A stretch of 64,000 nucleotides of DNA, taken from NCBI GenBank assembly GCA_900540375.1, contig UQFS01000005.1, positions 1 through 64,000 on the forward strand. Direction: 5' to 3'. The DNA comes from an uncultured Prevotella sp. GTDB lineage: Bacteria; Bacteroidota; Bacteroidia; Bacteroidales; Bacteroidaceae. The notes under the pieces are model-generated. The model was not told the DNA's origin, ran no database searches, and saw only the letters and a list, made by a program, of their open reading frames with translations. The position numbers were made by a program, and so were the translations under genes. Below, in pieces: positions 49,626 through 60,800 of the stretch. The number at the start of each line of letters is the position of its first letter. Positions within the stretch are counted from its first letter, which is position 1.

Positions 49626-51323
49626 CTACTTCAAACTTCTCGCTATTTTCAGCGTCTGATCGCAGTAGTCGATGACGGCCATGCGGTGCGTGACAAAGAT
49701 CACCGTAGTGTTGCGGTCAGCGAGGATGTTGTTAAGCAGTTGGCGTTCTGTCTCCGGGTCGAGAGCCGAGGTAGCTTCGTCGAGAACGAGAATGTTGCTT
49801 CGGCGGAGCAGTGCGCGTGCGATGGCGATGCGCTGTGCCTGTCCTTCCGAGAGTCCGCCACCGGCCTCACTGCAAAGTGTGTTGAGACCGTCGGGCAAGT
49901 CGAAGACAAAGTCGGCGCAACTCTTGTGCAGGGCTTCTTTCATTTCCTCTTCCGTTGCCGTCAGTCTTCCCAGACGCAGGTTATCTCGGATAGTACCGCT
50001 GAGAAGCGTGTTGCCCTGCGGTACATAGGCGAAGTTGCAGCGCGTCAGTGGGGTGAGCGCAGCCTCCTGATGGTGGTTGTCGTAGATGACCGCCTTTCCC
50101 TGCTGTGGAGAGACCAGAGCCAGGATCAGGCGAATCAGCGTCGTCTTGCCGGCTCCCGTCTCACCGAGGATGGCTGTACATGAGGCGGGTGGAAAGTCAT
50201 AGCTCAAATCATGAAGGATCTCGCGCTCCTTGTCTTCGTATTGATAGTATACATGTTCAAGACGGATGCCACAAGGCGTATCCAGTCTTACGGGCTCTCC
50301 CGTCTCATCGAGCGGGTCTTCCTCCAGTTCCATCAGTCGCTCGGCGGCAGTGAACACAGATACAGCTTGCGGTACGAGCTTAGTGAGGTTACGTGCCGGT
50401 CCTTGTATACGGCCGACGAGTTGTAAAAATGCAGTCATACCGCCAAAGGTCAGCGAGCCGCGCGACATGCGCAGGGCGGCCCAGAGGAAGGCAATGAGAT
50501 ATCCGAGGCGGAAGCCCAACCACAGAATGATGTTGCTGAATACAGAGAACACCGTGCGGCGTACGACCTTATGTCGCAGTACGCTCTGTGTCTGCTCCAA
50601 CCGTTCGGTCATGGGTGCCTCGCTTTCGAGTGTCTTGATGAGCATACGGTGCTGGATGGTCTCTTGCATCAGACTTTGTACTTTAGAGTCTGATGTGCGC
50701 ACCTCACGGGTGAGGCGTCTCATTTGTCTGACATAAATCTTACTGGCAGCGATGAACACAGGAATGATGGCAATTGTGATGAGAGCCAGTACGGCATCCA
50801 TGGCGAAAAGATAACAGAAGGCGCCGATGAACATGGCAAGTACCGAGAGTGAGTCTGGAATCGTTTCGGTGAGGAAGGTAACCACATTGTTCACGTCAAA
50901 CTCCAATCGGTTAAGGATATCTCCGGAGTGAAACTTCTCTCTGCCGTGCCATTGAGTTCGCAGGATGCGGTCGAGCATTCGCTGCTGCATGCGGTTCTGT
51001 GCTCTGATGCCGAGGATATTACTTACCCACGTACTTGCTATGGTGAGGATCAGTCCGGCCAGCATGAGCAGCGCCATGACCACGACAGCGATGACGATGC
51101 GGTGAGGGTTGCAGGCATGTCCCTGCAATGCGGGTGTGGACACGTCGATGGCATGTTGCACTGCTCCCACTTGAGCCAGTGATACCACAACGCCGAGCAG
51201 GCCGATGACAGCGTTGAGTGTAGCTTGAAGTCTGTTGCCGCGCCATGCCTGCCACAGCCACCATACGATGGTACGAGTGTCGTACTTGGACTTGGGAAGA
51301 TTAAAGAGATTTCGTATTTTCAT
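49626..51323 (-). CDS. ABC exporter, fused permease and ATPase (MsbA-like)
   Basis: A 565-residue half-transporter with six membrane segments in residues 35-310 and a C-terminal nucleotide-binding domain: Walker A LGETGAGKTTLIRL, signature LSEGQAQRIAIARAL and Walker B ILVLDEATSALD. It is probably a homodimer that exports a lipid, peptide or drug. It precedes the MacB-type genes by 35 bp on the same strand and may be co-transcribed. Substrate unknown. Confidence 0.9.
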   Translation of the reverse strand: MKIRNLFNLPKSKYDTRTIVWWLWQAWRGNRLQATLNAVIGLLGVVVSLAQVGAVQHAIDVSTPALQGHACNPHRIVIAVVVMALLMLAGLILTIASTWVSNILGIRAQNRMQQRMLDRILRTQWHGREKFHSGDILNRLEFDVNNVVTFLTETIPDSLSVLAMFIGAFCYLFAMDAVLALITIAIIPVFIAASKIYVRQMRRLTREVRTSDSKVQSLMQETIQHRMLIKTLESEAPMTERLEQTQSVLRHKVVRRTVFSVFSNIILWLGFRLGYLIAFLWAALRMSRGSLTFGGMTAFLQLVGRIQGPARNLTKLVPQAVSVFTAAERLMELEEDPLDETGEPVRLDTPCGIRLEHVYYQYEDKEREILHDLSYDFPPASCTAILGETGAGKTTLIRLILALVSPQQGKAVIYDNHHQEAALTPLTRCNFAYVPQGNTLLSGTIRDNLRLGRLTATEEEMKEALHKSCADFVFDLPDGLNTLCSEAGGGLSEGQAQRIAIARALLRRSNILVLDEATSALDPETERQLLNNILADRNTTVIFVTHRMAVIDYCDQTLKIARSLK

Positions 51324-51391
51324 CTATGAATAATCAGAGAGAAACGGTCGTATATTTACGGAAGAACCATCGTGGAGAGATAATCAGATTC

Positions 51392-52282
51392 TCATGGTTG
51401 TCGTTGATCAGCGCCCCACATGAGCTTGTCGCGCAGGGTGGAGAAATAGTGGGCATTGTGTTGCTTGACGATCTTCACTTGATAGGGAGCCTTACGGATG
51501 ACGACCTTGGTCTTGTCAGTGAGCTTCTCCGAACGTCCGTCTATGGCAATGAGGAAGTTGTGGCTACGGCTCTCCACGTCGAGCTCAATCTCGCAGTTGT
51601 CGTTGATGACGATTGGTCGGATGTTGAGACTGTGTGGCGCCACTGGTGTGATACAGAGATTTTGAGCCGACGGCACGATGATGGGACCGCCGTTGCTCAG
51701 ACTGTATGCCGTACTGCCTGTCGGCGTGGAGATGATGAGACCATCGGCCTGGTAGGTGACCAGATACTCCCCGTCGATGCTGCATCTGACTGAGATCATG
51801 GCGGCCATGTCACGCTTGAGCAATGCGATGTCGTTGAGCGCGAAGGGACAGCCGCTGAGTTGCTCACCGACAGCTTCGGCTTGGATGACGGAGTGTTTTT
51901 CAATCTTGTAGGTGCCATTGTATATCTCCTCGAAGACCATGCTCACCTCGTTGGGCAGCACGTCGGCGAGAAAGCCCAGTCGCCCCATGTTCACGCCAAG
52001 CATAGGAATGCCTATGGCTCCCACACGGCTGGCCGCATTGAGGAAGGTGCCGTCGCCGCCGAGCGATACGGCGAAGTCGGCAGTGAAATCCTCGCCGTCG
52101 AATACATCTGTGTGCCAGATGTCGAGATGTTGGTCGCGGACGAGAAACTCATAATAAGGTCGGTCAATGAGTACCTCTGCGCCATGGGCTTTGAGAATGT
52201 CGGTGATATGCTGAATGGCTACCGACTTCCGCGCTTGGAATGCATTGCCGAAGAGGGCAAAGCGTAGATGCTTCTGTGGCAT
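51392..52282 (-). CDS. nadK: NAD kinase
   Basis: A 296-residue cytosolic enzyme that phosphorylates NAD to NADP. It has the diagnostic GGDGT motif (SLGGDGTFLNA), followed by MLGVNMGRLGFLADV, and the NAD-binding YQADGLIISTPTGSTAYSLS. Length is normal for the family. It is transcribed away from the DJ-1 family gene. Confidence 0.96.
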   Translation of the reverse strand: MPQKHLRFALFGNAFQARKSVAIQHITDILKAHGAEVLIDRPYYEFLVRDQHLDIWHTDVFDGEDFTADFAVSLGGDGTFLNAASRVGAIGIPMLGVNMGRLGFLADVLPNEVSMVFEEIYNGTYKIEKHSVIQAEAVGEQLSGCPFALNDIALLKRDMAAMISVRCSIDGEYLVTYQADGLIISTPTGSTAYSLSNGGPIIVPSAQNLCITPVAPHSLNIRPIVINDNCEIELDVESRSHNFLIAIDGRSEKLTDKTKVVIRKAPYQVKIVKQHNAHYFSTLRDKLMWGADQRQP

Positions 52283-52400
52283 ATCTGTTTGTTTTTGCTT
52301 TCTTTATTATGCTTTGTTCGTCTATATGACAAACTTTTCGTATATTTGCATTTGATTCAGTTACAAAAATACGATAATTTATTGGAAAAGGACAATAATC

Positions 52401-52970
52401 ATGGCAAAAGTTTATGAATTTCTTGCCAATGGCTTTGAAGAGATAGAAGCCTTGGCTCCCGTTGACATCCTTCGTCGCGGTGGCGTAGAGGTGCATACGG
52501 TGAGTGTGACGGGTTCAGAATTTGTCGAGTCTTCGCATGGTGTCACTATCAAAGCGGACATGCAGTTTACACGTCCGGAGGACTATCGCGACGCTGACCT
52601 GCTGATGATCCCGGGTGGTATGCCCGGTTCTACCAACCTCAACGCTCACGAAGGCGTGTGCCAGGCAATGCTGTGGCAATACAACAGCGGCAAGCGTGTG
52701 GCTGCTATCTGTGCGGCTCCGATGGTGCTCGGCAGCATTGGCATCCTTAACGGAAAGAAGGCTACCTGTTCACCGGGCTTCCAGAAATATCTCACCGGAG
52801 CCACCTATACGGCAGAACTCTATCAGGAGGATGGCAACATCATCACGGGAGAGGGACCAGCCGCTGCATTGCCCTATGCCTATCGCATTCTCAGCTATTT
52901 CGTTGGCGAGGAGAAGACGCACGAGTTGCAAAAGAAGATGCAGTATGCTCACCTGATGGAGTCGAAGTGA
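52401..52970 (+). CDS. DJ-1/PfpI family protein
   Basis: A 189-residue DJ-1-type protein. The conserved Glu region is [15 protein letters not shown], and the nucleophile-elbow Cys is in [13 protein letters not shown], with [11 protein letters not shown] before it. Family members act as glyoxalase-like or stress-protective proteins; the precise role here is unknown. TATATTTG at 52341-52348 is a possible -7 box. The gene overlaps ispD by 4 bp. Confidence 0.9.
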   Translation: MAKVYEFLANGFEEIEALAPVDILRRGGVEVHTVSVTGSEFVESSHGVTIKADMQFTRPEDYRDADLLMIPGGMPGSTNLNAHEGVCQAMLWQYNSGKRVAAICAAPMVLGSIGILNGKKATCSPGFQKYLTGATYTAELYQEDGNIITGEGPAAALPYAYRILSYFVGEEKTHELQKKMQYAHLMESK

Positions 52971-53659
52971 TGACAGAGCAGAACTATGTGATCATTGTCG
53001 CCGGTGGCAGGGGTACGCGTATGGGCAGTGACGTGCCCAAGCAGTTCCTGCCGATTGGCGGTCGCCCCGTGCTCATGCGCACGTTGGAGCGTTTCCATGA
53101 CTACGACCCGTCGCTTCACCTCATCCTCGTGCTGCCCAAGGAGCAGCAGGACTATTGGCGGTCGCTGTGTGCGCAATATGCGTTTGACATTCCTTACCAA
53201 CTGGCCGACGGTGGTGCGACTCGCTTCGAGAGCTCGCGCAACGGACTGGCTTTGGTGCCTGACGACGTGTGTGGTGTGGTGGCCATCCACGATGGTGTGC
53301 GCCCGTTTGTTGCCAAGGAGGTCATCGACCGCTGTTTCGAGGCTGCGCGTGAGGATTATGCTGCCATTCCCGTGTATGGCGTCACCGACACGCTGCGCTA
53401 TGTCGACGAACAGGGTGGCGGACGCAACGTGCGGCGGTCGGACTATCGTGTGGTGCAGACCCCGCAGGTCTTTGACATCACGCTGGCCAAGCAGGCGTTT
53501 AAACAGTCCTATCAGGAGAACTTCACCGACGACGCCTCGGTCATAGAGGCCATGGGCTGTCAGGTGGCAATGGTAGAGGGCAATCGTGAGAACATCAAGC
53601 TCACCACGCCCTTTGACCTTGCCGTCGCTGAGGCACTCATCAAAGAGCAGCTCGTGTAG
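52967..53659 (+). CDS. ispD: 2-C-methyl-D-erythritol 4-phosphate cytidylyltransferase
   Basis: A 230-residue enzyme of the non-mevalonate isoprenoid pathway. It has the CTP-binding loop [32 protein letters not shown], the QTPQVFD segment and a C-terminal [20 protein letters not shown], all standard for IspD. IspF is encoded 2.4 kb away. The ATG overlaps the DJ-1 gene stop. This is the more canonical of the two IspD-type proteins in the window. Confidence 0.93.
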   Translation: MMTEQNYVIIVAGGRGTRMGSDVPKQFLPIGGRPVLMRTLERFHDYDPSLHLILVLPKEQQDYWRSLCAQYAFDIPYQLADGGATRFESSRNGLALVPDDVCGVVAIHDGVRPFVAKEVIDRCFEAAREDYAAIPVYGVTDTLRYVDEQGGGRNVRRSDYRVVQTPQVFDITLAKQAFKQSYQENFTDDASVIEAMGCQVAMVEGNRENIKLTTPFDLAVAEALIKEQLV

Positions 53660-53682
53660 CGTTATATATATAATAAGGTGGT

Positions 53683-55818
53683 ATGACAGACATACTGAGT
53701 CAGGACATCATGTATTTGCCAGGGGTGGGCCCTCATCGCAAGGACCTGCTCGACAGTCAGCTCCATATCAAGACGTGGGGCGACCTGCTCGGCTATTACC
53801 CTTACAAATACGTGGACCGCACGAAGTTCTATCGTATCGCGGAGTTCCAGTCGCCACTGCTCTTTGACAACGTGGCGAGCGCAGGCTCATTGCCTTTCGT
53901 ACAGATCAAAGGACGGATACTCAGCTTCGACACCTACACCGATCCGGGACAGAAGCGTCGTGTGGTGGCCCACTTCTCCGATGGCAGTGGTGTCGTCGAC
54001 TTGGTGTGGTTCCACGGTTTGCGCTATGTCACGCAGACCTATAAGATCGGTCAGGAATATATCGTCTTCGGGCGCCCCACCATCTTCCAACAGCGATGGC
54101 AGTTCGCCCATCCCGACATGGAGAAAGTCGGTGAGAGCAATGTCACTGAGATGGGCATGCAACCTTATTATATGACCACGGAGAAGATGAAGGACCGGGG
54201 CATGACATCACGCTCGTTGGAAAAGATGACCAAGGCGCTTGTCACCCGTATCCCTCAAGGTGCGATCCCCGAAACCTTGTTGCCCGAACAGCTTAGCCGT
54301 CTTCATCTCATCGGACGCGAGGAGGCGTTGCGCAAGATCCACTATCCGCAGTCGATGGATGACGTGCAGCGGGCGCAGATGCGGTTGAAGTTTGAGGAAC
54401 TCTTCTATGTACAGCTCAACATCCTGCGCTATACCTCGGAGCGCCGCAAGAAATATCAGGGTTATGTGTTTAAGCGCATCGGTTCGCTGTTCAACGATTT
54501 CTACCGCGACAACCTGCCGTTTGAGCTCACGGGAGCACAGAAGCGGGTGATGCACGAGATACGTGCCGACCTCTGCTCGGGCCGTCAGATGAACCGCCTG
54601 TTACAAGGCGACGTAGGCTCTGGAAAGACTTTGGTGGCGCTCATGGCCATGCTCATCGCACTGGACAATGGCTTTCAGGCTTGTATCATGGCACCGACAG
54701 AGATTTTAGCAGAGCAACACTTGGCTACGATCCGCGAGTTCTTGAAAGACATGCCTGTGCGCGTGGAGCTGCTCACCGGCATCGTCAAGGGCAAGAAACG
54801 GAAAGAAGTACTTGGCGGACTGCTCGATGGCAGCGTCAACATCCTTGTGGGTACTCATGCGATCATCGAGGACACTGTACAGTTTCATCGTCTTGGACTG
54901 GCTGTCGTCGATGAGCAGCACCGCTTCGGCGTAGCTCAGCGTGCCAAGCTATGGGGCAAGAGTGACAACCCGCCGCATGTCCTCGTGATGACCGCCACGC
55001 CGATACCGCGCACGCTGGCCATGACACTCTACGGCGATCTCGACGTGAGCGTGATCAACGAGTTGCCGCCGGGTCGCAAGCCGATCGTCACTATTCATAA
55101 ATATGACAACCAGATGACGAGTCTCTACCAGGGCATCCGTCAGCAGATACACCAGGGTCGACAGGTGTATATCGTCTTCCCATTGATAGAAGAGAGCGAG
55201 AAAATGGACCTGAAAAACTTGGAGGATGGCTTCAAGGCGCTGTGCGATGTGTTTTCGGAGTTCCGTCTCAGCAAGGTGCACGGACGAATGAAACCGGCGG
55301 AGAAAGAGACGGAGATGCAGAAATTCCTCAAGGGAGAGACGCAAATCTTAGTAGCTACAACGGTCATAGAGGTGGGAGTCAACGTGCCCAACGCTTCTGT
55401 GATGGTTATTCTTGATGCCCAGCGCTTCGGTCTCTCACAGCTCCATCAGTTGCGTGGGCGTGTGGGACGTGGTGCCAAACAGAGCTATTGCATCCTTGTG
55501 ACCAACTATAAATTGTCGGAAGAGACGCGCAAGCGCATCGACATCATGTGCGACACCAACGACGGCTTCCGCATTGCTGAGGCTGACTTGAAGTTGCGTG
55601 GACCCGGCGATCTGGAGGGCACACAGCAAAGTGGCATCGCCTTTGACCTGAAGATAGCGGACATTGCGCGCGATGGACAACTTGTACAGCTGTCGCGTAA
55701 TGAGGCCCAGAAGATTATCGATGCCGACCCGGAATGCAATCTCCCCGTCAATGCGCTTTTGTGGAATCACCTGCGGGAACTGCGGAAGACAAATATCAAC
55801 TGGGCGGAGATATCGTAG
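53683..55818 (+). CDS. recG: ATP-dependent DNA helicase RecG
   Basis: A 711-residue branch-migrating helicase for stalled forks and recombination intermediates. An N-terminal wedge/OB domain (residues 1-250) starts with YLPGVGPHRKDLL. The helicase motifs follow: LLQGDVGSGKTLVAL (I), DEQHRFGVAQR (II), MTATPIPRTLAMT (III), VHGRMKPAEKE, TTVIEVGVNVPNA and QLRGRVGRG (VI). Full length. It follows ispD by 23 bp. Confidence 0.97.
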   Translation: MTDILSQDIMYLPGVGPHRKDLLDSQLHIKTWGDLLGYYPYKYVDRTKFYRIAEFQSPLLFDNVASAGSLPFVQIKGRILSFDTYTDPGQKRRVVAHFSDGSGVVDLVWFHGLRYVTQTYKIGQEYIVFGRPTIFQQRWQFAHPDMEKVGESNVTEMGMQPYYMTTEKMKDRGMTSRSLEKMTKALVTRIPQGAIPETLLPEQLSRLHLIGREEALRKIHYPQSMDDVQRAQMRLKFEELFYVQLNILRYTSERRKKYQGYVFKRIGSLFNDFYRDNLPFELTGAQKRVMHEIRADLCSGRQMNRLLQGDVGSGKTLVALMAMLIALDNGFQACIMAPTEILAEQHLATIREFLKDMPVRVELLTGIVKGKKRKEVLGGLLDGSVNILVGTHAIIEDTVQFHRLGLAVVDEQHRFGVAQRAKLWGKSDNPPHVLVMTATPIPRTLAMTLYGDLDVSVINELPPGRKPIVTIHKYDNQMTSLYQGIRQQIHQGRQVYIVFPLIEESEKMDLKNLEDGFKALCDVFSEFRLSKVHGRMKPAEKETEMQKFLKGETQILVATTVIEVGVNVPNASVMVILDAQRFGLSQLHQLRGRVGRGAKQSYCILVTNYKLSEETRKRIDIMCDTNDGFRIAEADLKLRGPGDLEGTQQSGIAFDLKIADIARDGQLVQLSRNEAQKIIDADPECNLPVNALLWNHLRELRKTNINWAEIS

Positions 55819-55848
55819 CAGACGGCCTCATCCAGCCTCACCCCCTGT

Positions 55849-55869
55849 CCCCTCTCCAAGGGAGAGGGG
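55849..55869. repeat. CT-rich hairpin repeat
   Basis: A 9-bp stem (CCCCTCTCC/GGAGAGGGG) with an AAG loop lies 30 bp after recG. It belongs to the family at 20615-20642 and 63664-63685. The rest of the recG-ispF gap (55819-56067) holds no gene. Confidence 0.7.
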
Positions 55870-56067
55870 GAAGTGATATGCTGCAAGGGGTGATGCAGCG
55901 TCTGATAAGAGTAAAGAGAGGAAGCGGGGGATTGTGTCCTCTCAGAGAATGTATTACTACCATGTTGTCGATTCGTGGTCTTTGTTTATCCACGAATCAA
56001 CACGAATGCTTACTAATTCCCTGAGATAGTGTTATCGATGATTGTGCACCGTTGGGGCACTGACACG

Positions 56068-56562
56068 TTAACCGATTTTTGCTATCATTGCCACAGCGTA
56101 GGCGCTGATGCCTTCCTCACGTCCGGTGAAGCCGAGCTTCTCGGTCGTGGTGGCCTTGATGCTGATCTGATCCTCATCACAGCCGATGACATGGGCCAGA
56201 CAAGTCTTCATAGCCGGTATGTGCGGGTTGAGTTTTGGATGCTCAGCACATACCGTAGCGTCGATGTTGCCAAGGACATAACCCTTGTCAGCCAACAAAT
56301 CCATCGTCTTTTTCAGAATGATCTTACTGTCCATGTTCAGCGTCGCGTCGCTGGTGTCGGGGAAGTGATAGCCGATGTCGCGCAGGTTGGCGGCACCGAG
56401 CAGCGCGTCGCAGATGGCGTGGATGAGCACGTCGGCGTCGCTGTGGCCCAGCAGTCCTTTGCTGTGCTCGATCTTGATACCGCCGAGCCATAGGTCGCGG
56501 CCTTTGACGAGTTGGTGAACATCGTAGCCCATGCCCACACGAGGTATGTCATAGCTCTGCAT
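56068..56562 (-). CDS. ispF: 2-C-methyl-D-erythritol 2,4-cyclodiphosphate synthase
   Basis: A 164-residue enzyme that cyclises CDP-ME 2-phosphate in the isoprenoid pathway. Metal ligands lie in VGMGYDVHQL and in LLGHSDADVLIHAICDALLG; the segment GYHFPDT is also conserved. The product supports undecaprenyl and quinone synthesis, on which the glycan genes in this window depend. It begins 33 bp after porV in the same direction. Confidence 0.96.
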   Translation of the reverse strand: MQSYDIPRVGMGYDVHQLVKGRDLWLGGIKIEHSKGLLGHSDADVLIHAICDALLGAANLRDIGYHFPDTSDATLNMDSKIILKKTMDLLADKGYVLGNIDATVCAEHPKLNPHIPAMKTCLAHVIGCDEDQISIKATTTEKLGFTGREEGISAYAVAMIAKIG

Positions 56563-56595
56563 TTCGTGGAGATATTATTGTGATGTATTTGGGAG

Positions 56596-57786
56596 TTAGC
56601 GGCGGTGCAGCAGATCCTTGATGCCGTCCATGTCGAAACTCAGCGACAGTCGGAGGGTCTGGTCGAGCGGGTTGGTCTTTGCCGTAGCGATGACATAGCC
56701 GGCATCGAGCGAGAAGACACTCATCTTGAAGCCCGCACCGACGGTGAAGTATTTCATGTTGCCCTGACTCGGATCCTGATGATGGTAACCGGCGCGAAGC
56801 GAGAACTTATCGTTGTAGGTATATTCGGCACCTATGCTCCACTGTATTTCTTTCATCTCACCTTTGAAGCCTTCCGGTGAGTCACTGAAACTCTTGAAGA
56901 TACCGCTGATGCTCGACGTGTTGTTGTAGTGCTCATGCACCCACTGGTCATAGCCTTGATTGTCGCTAAGGCCAGTCTCCTTGGTGTACTGCTCCATGGT
57001 AGGCGGTGTGGGCACCAGGAACTTGTTAGCGTCCAAAGCAATGGAGAACTTGTTGTATTCATCAATAGGCACCATCAGCGAAGTACCCAGTCTGAGGTTG
57101 GTAGGCAGGAATTCCGCGGCATCCGAACCGCTGAACGTGATCTTACTACCGATATTCGAGATGTTGAGACCGAAGGCCAACTGACATTCGCGCGATCCGA
57201 TGGTGGGATAAGTCTGATAGTAAGCCGAGAGGTCCGCGGCGAATGCCGATGCCGGTGAGTTGTCCTCACTGGTGTAGTCATAACGCAGGTCGGAGTAGAT
57301 CCAGCGCAGTGTGGCGGCGATGGAGAACTTCTCACTGAGCATGAGCGAGTAAGAAGCGTCGATGGCCATCTCGTAAGGGTTGACGGTCATCGCGTTGTCC
57401 TCGGAACTGGTCTGCACCTCACCGAGGGAGAAATAGCGCAGAGAACCTGACACGGCACTGTGCTCGCCGATGCGATAGTATCCGGCGAGATAAGCCTGGT
57501 CGATGTCGTTGACGAGTTGGCGGAGCCAAGGCGTATAGTTCAGTGCGACACCGGCACGGCTGATGGTAAACGGATACTTAGCCGGGTTCCAGTGTTGCGA
57601 GTTGACATTCGGATCCGTTGCCGCACCTGCGTCACCCAAAGAGGCGCCACGGGCGTCGGGCGAGATGGTCTGTGAGATGATGGCATATTGCACAGGGTTG
57701 AACTCGTCGAGCTTTTCCTGCGCAAAGGTCCATAGCGGAAGGGCCGCAAAGAGAGATGCCAGCGTGATACGTGCTATTCTTGTCAT
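56596..57786 (-). CDS. porV: Type IX secretion outer-membrane protein PorV
   Basis: A 396-residue beta-barrel shuttle protein of the type IX system. Features are a signal peptide (RITLASLFAALPLWTFAQ), the PorV-typical ARGASLGDAGAATDPNVNSQ and WNPAKYPF near the N-terminus, and a C-terminal barrel strand. PorV delivers cargo from the translocon to the sortase PorU, which is encoded directly upstream. A hairpin in the 89-bp gap between the two genes may reduce read-through. Confidence 0.92.
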   Translation of the reverse strand: MTRIARITLASLFAALPLWTFAQEKLDEFNPVQYAIISQTISPDARGASLGDAGAATDPNVNSQHWNPAKYPFTISRAGVALNYTPWLRQLVNDIDQAYLAGYYRIGEHSAVSGSLRYFSLGEVQTSSEDNAMTVNPYEMAIDASYSLMLSEKFSIAATLRWIYSDLRYDYTSEDNSPASAFAADLSAYYQTYPTIGSRECQLAFGLNISNIGSKITFSGSDAAEFLPTNLRLGTSLMVPIDEYNKFSIALDANKFLVPTPPTMEQYTKETGLSDNQGYDQWVHEHYNNTSSISGIFKSFSDSPEGFKGEMKEIQWSIGAEYTYNDKFSLRAGYHHQDPSQGNMKYFTVGAGFKMSVFSLDAGYVIATAKTNPLDQTLRLSLSFDMDGIKDLLHRR

Positions 57787-57812
57787 TCTGATGGATGTGC
57801 TATATAATAAAT

Positions 57813-57852
57813 AAGGTGTAGACTCCCGGGTTGGGGGAGAAAGCTACACCTT
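57813..57852 (-). terminator. Hairpin between porU and porV
   Basis: A 9-bp stem AAGGTGTAG/CTACACCTT (57813-57821 with 57844-57852) is followed in the minus direction by ATTTATTATAT. The U-tract is interrupted, so it could be a partial terminator or attenuator. Confidence 0.45.
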
Positions 57853-57875
57853 AATTAACGCAGGGTGTATGTCGA

Positions 57876-60800
57876 TTATTGCCTGATGATGATGAGTTTC
57901 TGTGTCTTCGAGGCATAGCTGCTGCCGTCGGTGCGCATGCGCACACGATAGAGATAGACACCGGTCTGCAGGCGGCAGCCCTGAGAGTCGCACAGATCCC
58001 AGTCCTTTGTATAGGTTCCGAAGTTGGTGACACTGGTGTCGGCATGCTTCCACAGCGTGCGGCCACTCATGTCGAAGACCTCGATGCACACGTCGACCTT
58101 ACTGCCCGCCATGTCGTGGCTGACAATGAACGTCGTGGTGTTGTAAGCCGGATTCTTCGATACGCCAACCGAACTGATCGTCGGTTGCAGACTCTTTGCT
58201 ACCACAAAGTTGAGTGTAGCTGCCGACGAGTTGTTAAGGATGTCCCAGACCCGGAAGGTCAGTGTGTGCTTGCCCGGCTCGAGCGACGGGATGCTGTATG
58301 CCGTTCTGCCGCTGGTGTACGAGCCGAAGTCATAGGTAAACTCGTCGTTGAGCGAGTAGACCTTGTTGGCGTCACCATCGATGATGAGCTGCAGGTCGTG
58401 CCCCACGCCGTTGCCCGTGGCGTTGATGCCACTGGTGTCGCTGATCTCAGCCACAAAATAAGGTGTACAGTTTACCGTGCCTCCGTTTTGGAATTCCGGC
58501 GTGTTGAGATAGCAGAACAGCTTCGGTCCTATCGTGTCGGCGGAAGCCGTCGTGGAACCACCCACGAAGAAGTGGTCGCTCACGCCGTTGGCGATACTGG
58601 TATGCTCGTTGTTGACAGCGTAGACATTCACCAGTCCGGTGTCGTCGCTGTAGTTGATGTCCATCGGAACCGAGAAGGTGAAGGCGAAGCGTCCTTGGCG
58701 GATGCTGTCGGAACCTGTGTAGAGAATCTTGTTGCGGCTATAGAAGACGAAGGCAGAATCAGCCTCTGCACTGTAGTTCTCCTTGCAGACGATCTTTTCC
58801 TTCGAGTCTCTGACCACTGCTGTGGCTACTCCGCTGAAGCTCTCGGCGTTGGTCTTGTTGACGTGTCCGGTGACGCGCGCAATGCTTCCGGCCTTGAACT
58901 TCGGCCGTGTGCCCGAAGTGGTGGAAATGCCGTTGATCGAGTCGATGACGACACAAAGCTCGGGCAGGTTGAGTCTCAGCGCGGGATCGCCGAGCAGCGA
59001 GTATTGCAGTTTGTTGACGGTGCGGTCCCGTCCGGTGATGATCATCTGGTTCTTGGCCTGTCGCTGTGCCTCGCCGAGGGTCAGCGCTTTTCCGTCTTTC
59101 CGGCTGAGCACGGCAGTGAGAAAGGCGCGGTTGATGAGCTTGTTGTAGGAGGCAAGCACCGTACGCGTGGTACCGAAGAAAGCCACAGCTCCGCCGTTGG
59201 GATTCACGACGGCTGCCGTGCCGATGTTGTCCTCTATGTCGTCAAAGGCCATGATGTCGCACGAGGCAGTGATCCACAGTGGCAGGTTGGTGTTGGAGAA
59301 AGTCTGGAAGTCGGAGAGCTTGAGCACACCCTCGTGGGCGATGAGCCCCGCGCTGCCGTGCCCGGCATAGTCCATGATGAGTGCGCCGTTTTGCTGTTGC
59401 CGCTTGATGATGGCGGATACCTCGGGATAGGTATGTCCCGTGGCAGAGGCCTGTTCGGTATAGGCATCCCACATCACCTTTTTCAGAACGAACTCAGGAT
59501 GCAACGCCTCGATGTAGTCGGCGTTCTCGTTCTCGTCGTTCATGTGCAGGTTGTTGTTGCCGTCGTCGCCCATGAACATCAGTTCGTTTTGCCAGGCGCC
59601 GGCGTTACTGTTCTCGGCATAGGCGATGGTCTTGTCTACCATGGTCTTTGCCTCTTCTACGCTCGTCACGGGGAAGCGTCCCACGGCGATGTCGTCCATG
59701 TCTTTGGTCATGGGATCGCCGCCCTCGCCGTCGTCGAGTCGTGTGAAGAATCCGTCGTCGACATAGCAGAGCACCGCGTTGAACGAGTTCTCACTCTCGT
59801 GGCAGAGCAGATAGTCATCGGTGTCGAGTCCGCAGCAGTCGCTGGTGAGCATGCGGTTGTCCCATACGCCACGGCCGAAGAGCAGCAGATAGCGGGGCAG
59901 GTCCGTGTCGGTGGCAGCGCGGTCGTAGAGCATCTTCAGGTAGCGGCGGTAGGCGTTGGCATCAGGCGTTCCGCTGCTGAACTCGTTGTAGAGCTCATTG
60001 GCCTTGACGATGCGCACACGCAGGCTGTCGTGCTGCTCATGGAAGTCGGCGAGCCGCTGTGCCTGTTCGAGGTATTTACCGGACGACGGGATGATGATCA
60101 CCATGTCCGTGGCTGTGTCGGCATGATGGTCTTGGTTGCTGATGGTGCCCACCAGAGAGGGTGTGGGGAAGGTGGAGGAGAGGTCGGGCTTGGGCATAGG
60201 ACCGCTCCACGCCATCGACACATAGTCCAGTCGGAGCGGTCCGCCATCCGTACACATGATTTTCACCGTATCGTTGGCGTGCAGCGTATTGATGGCATAG
60301 GTGGCGTAGCTCTCCCCACCTTTGTTATAGTCGTTGTATTCTCCACCGCTGAGCTTGATGCTCATCGTGCCGAGCACCGAGTCGTTGAGCATGATCTGCA
60401 CCGTGCTGGCCTGTCCGGCGGTCACTGCCACAGAGAGCTTTCCGGTCTTGGACTTTGACAGGTTGGAGAGCACGAGTCGCTTGGTGTTACCTTTGCTGAT
60501 GGTCTCGCTGTCGAAGAGGTTGCGTCCGCCGTGGTACCAGGAGTATCCGTCGACCTCATAGAGACTGTGATAGTCGTCGGCAGTGGGATAGTACTTTTTC
60601 AGAAACGTCGTGGAGTCTACTGTGCCCACGGAGTCGTTGCTCTCCGTGAGGAAGTAATAGCCGTAGTCGGAGTAGAAGTTGCGTGTGCGCCTCGCAGCCG
60701 TATTGCTGCTCCAGCTCACGGGGCCTTTGGCGTAGAAGAGATGTTTTCCACCGACGATGCACTGCTCCACCTCGGGCAGGTCGTCGAGTGCCTTGAGCGT

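Noticed and set aside
57879..60458. An 859-codon open frame opposite porU
   Set aside because: It is the antisense shadow of porU, whose peptidase motifs and signal peptide are clear. Its translation has no recognisable domain.
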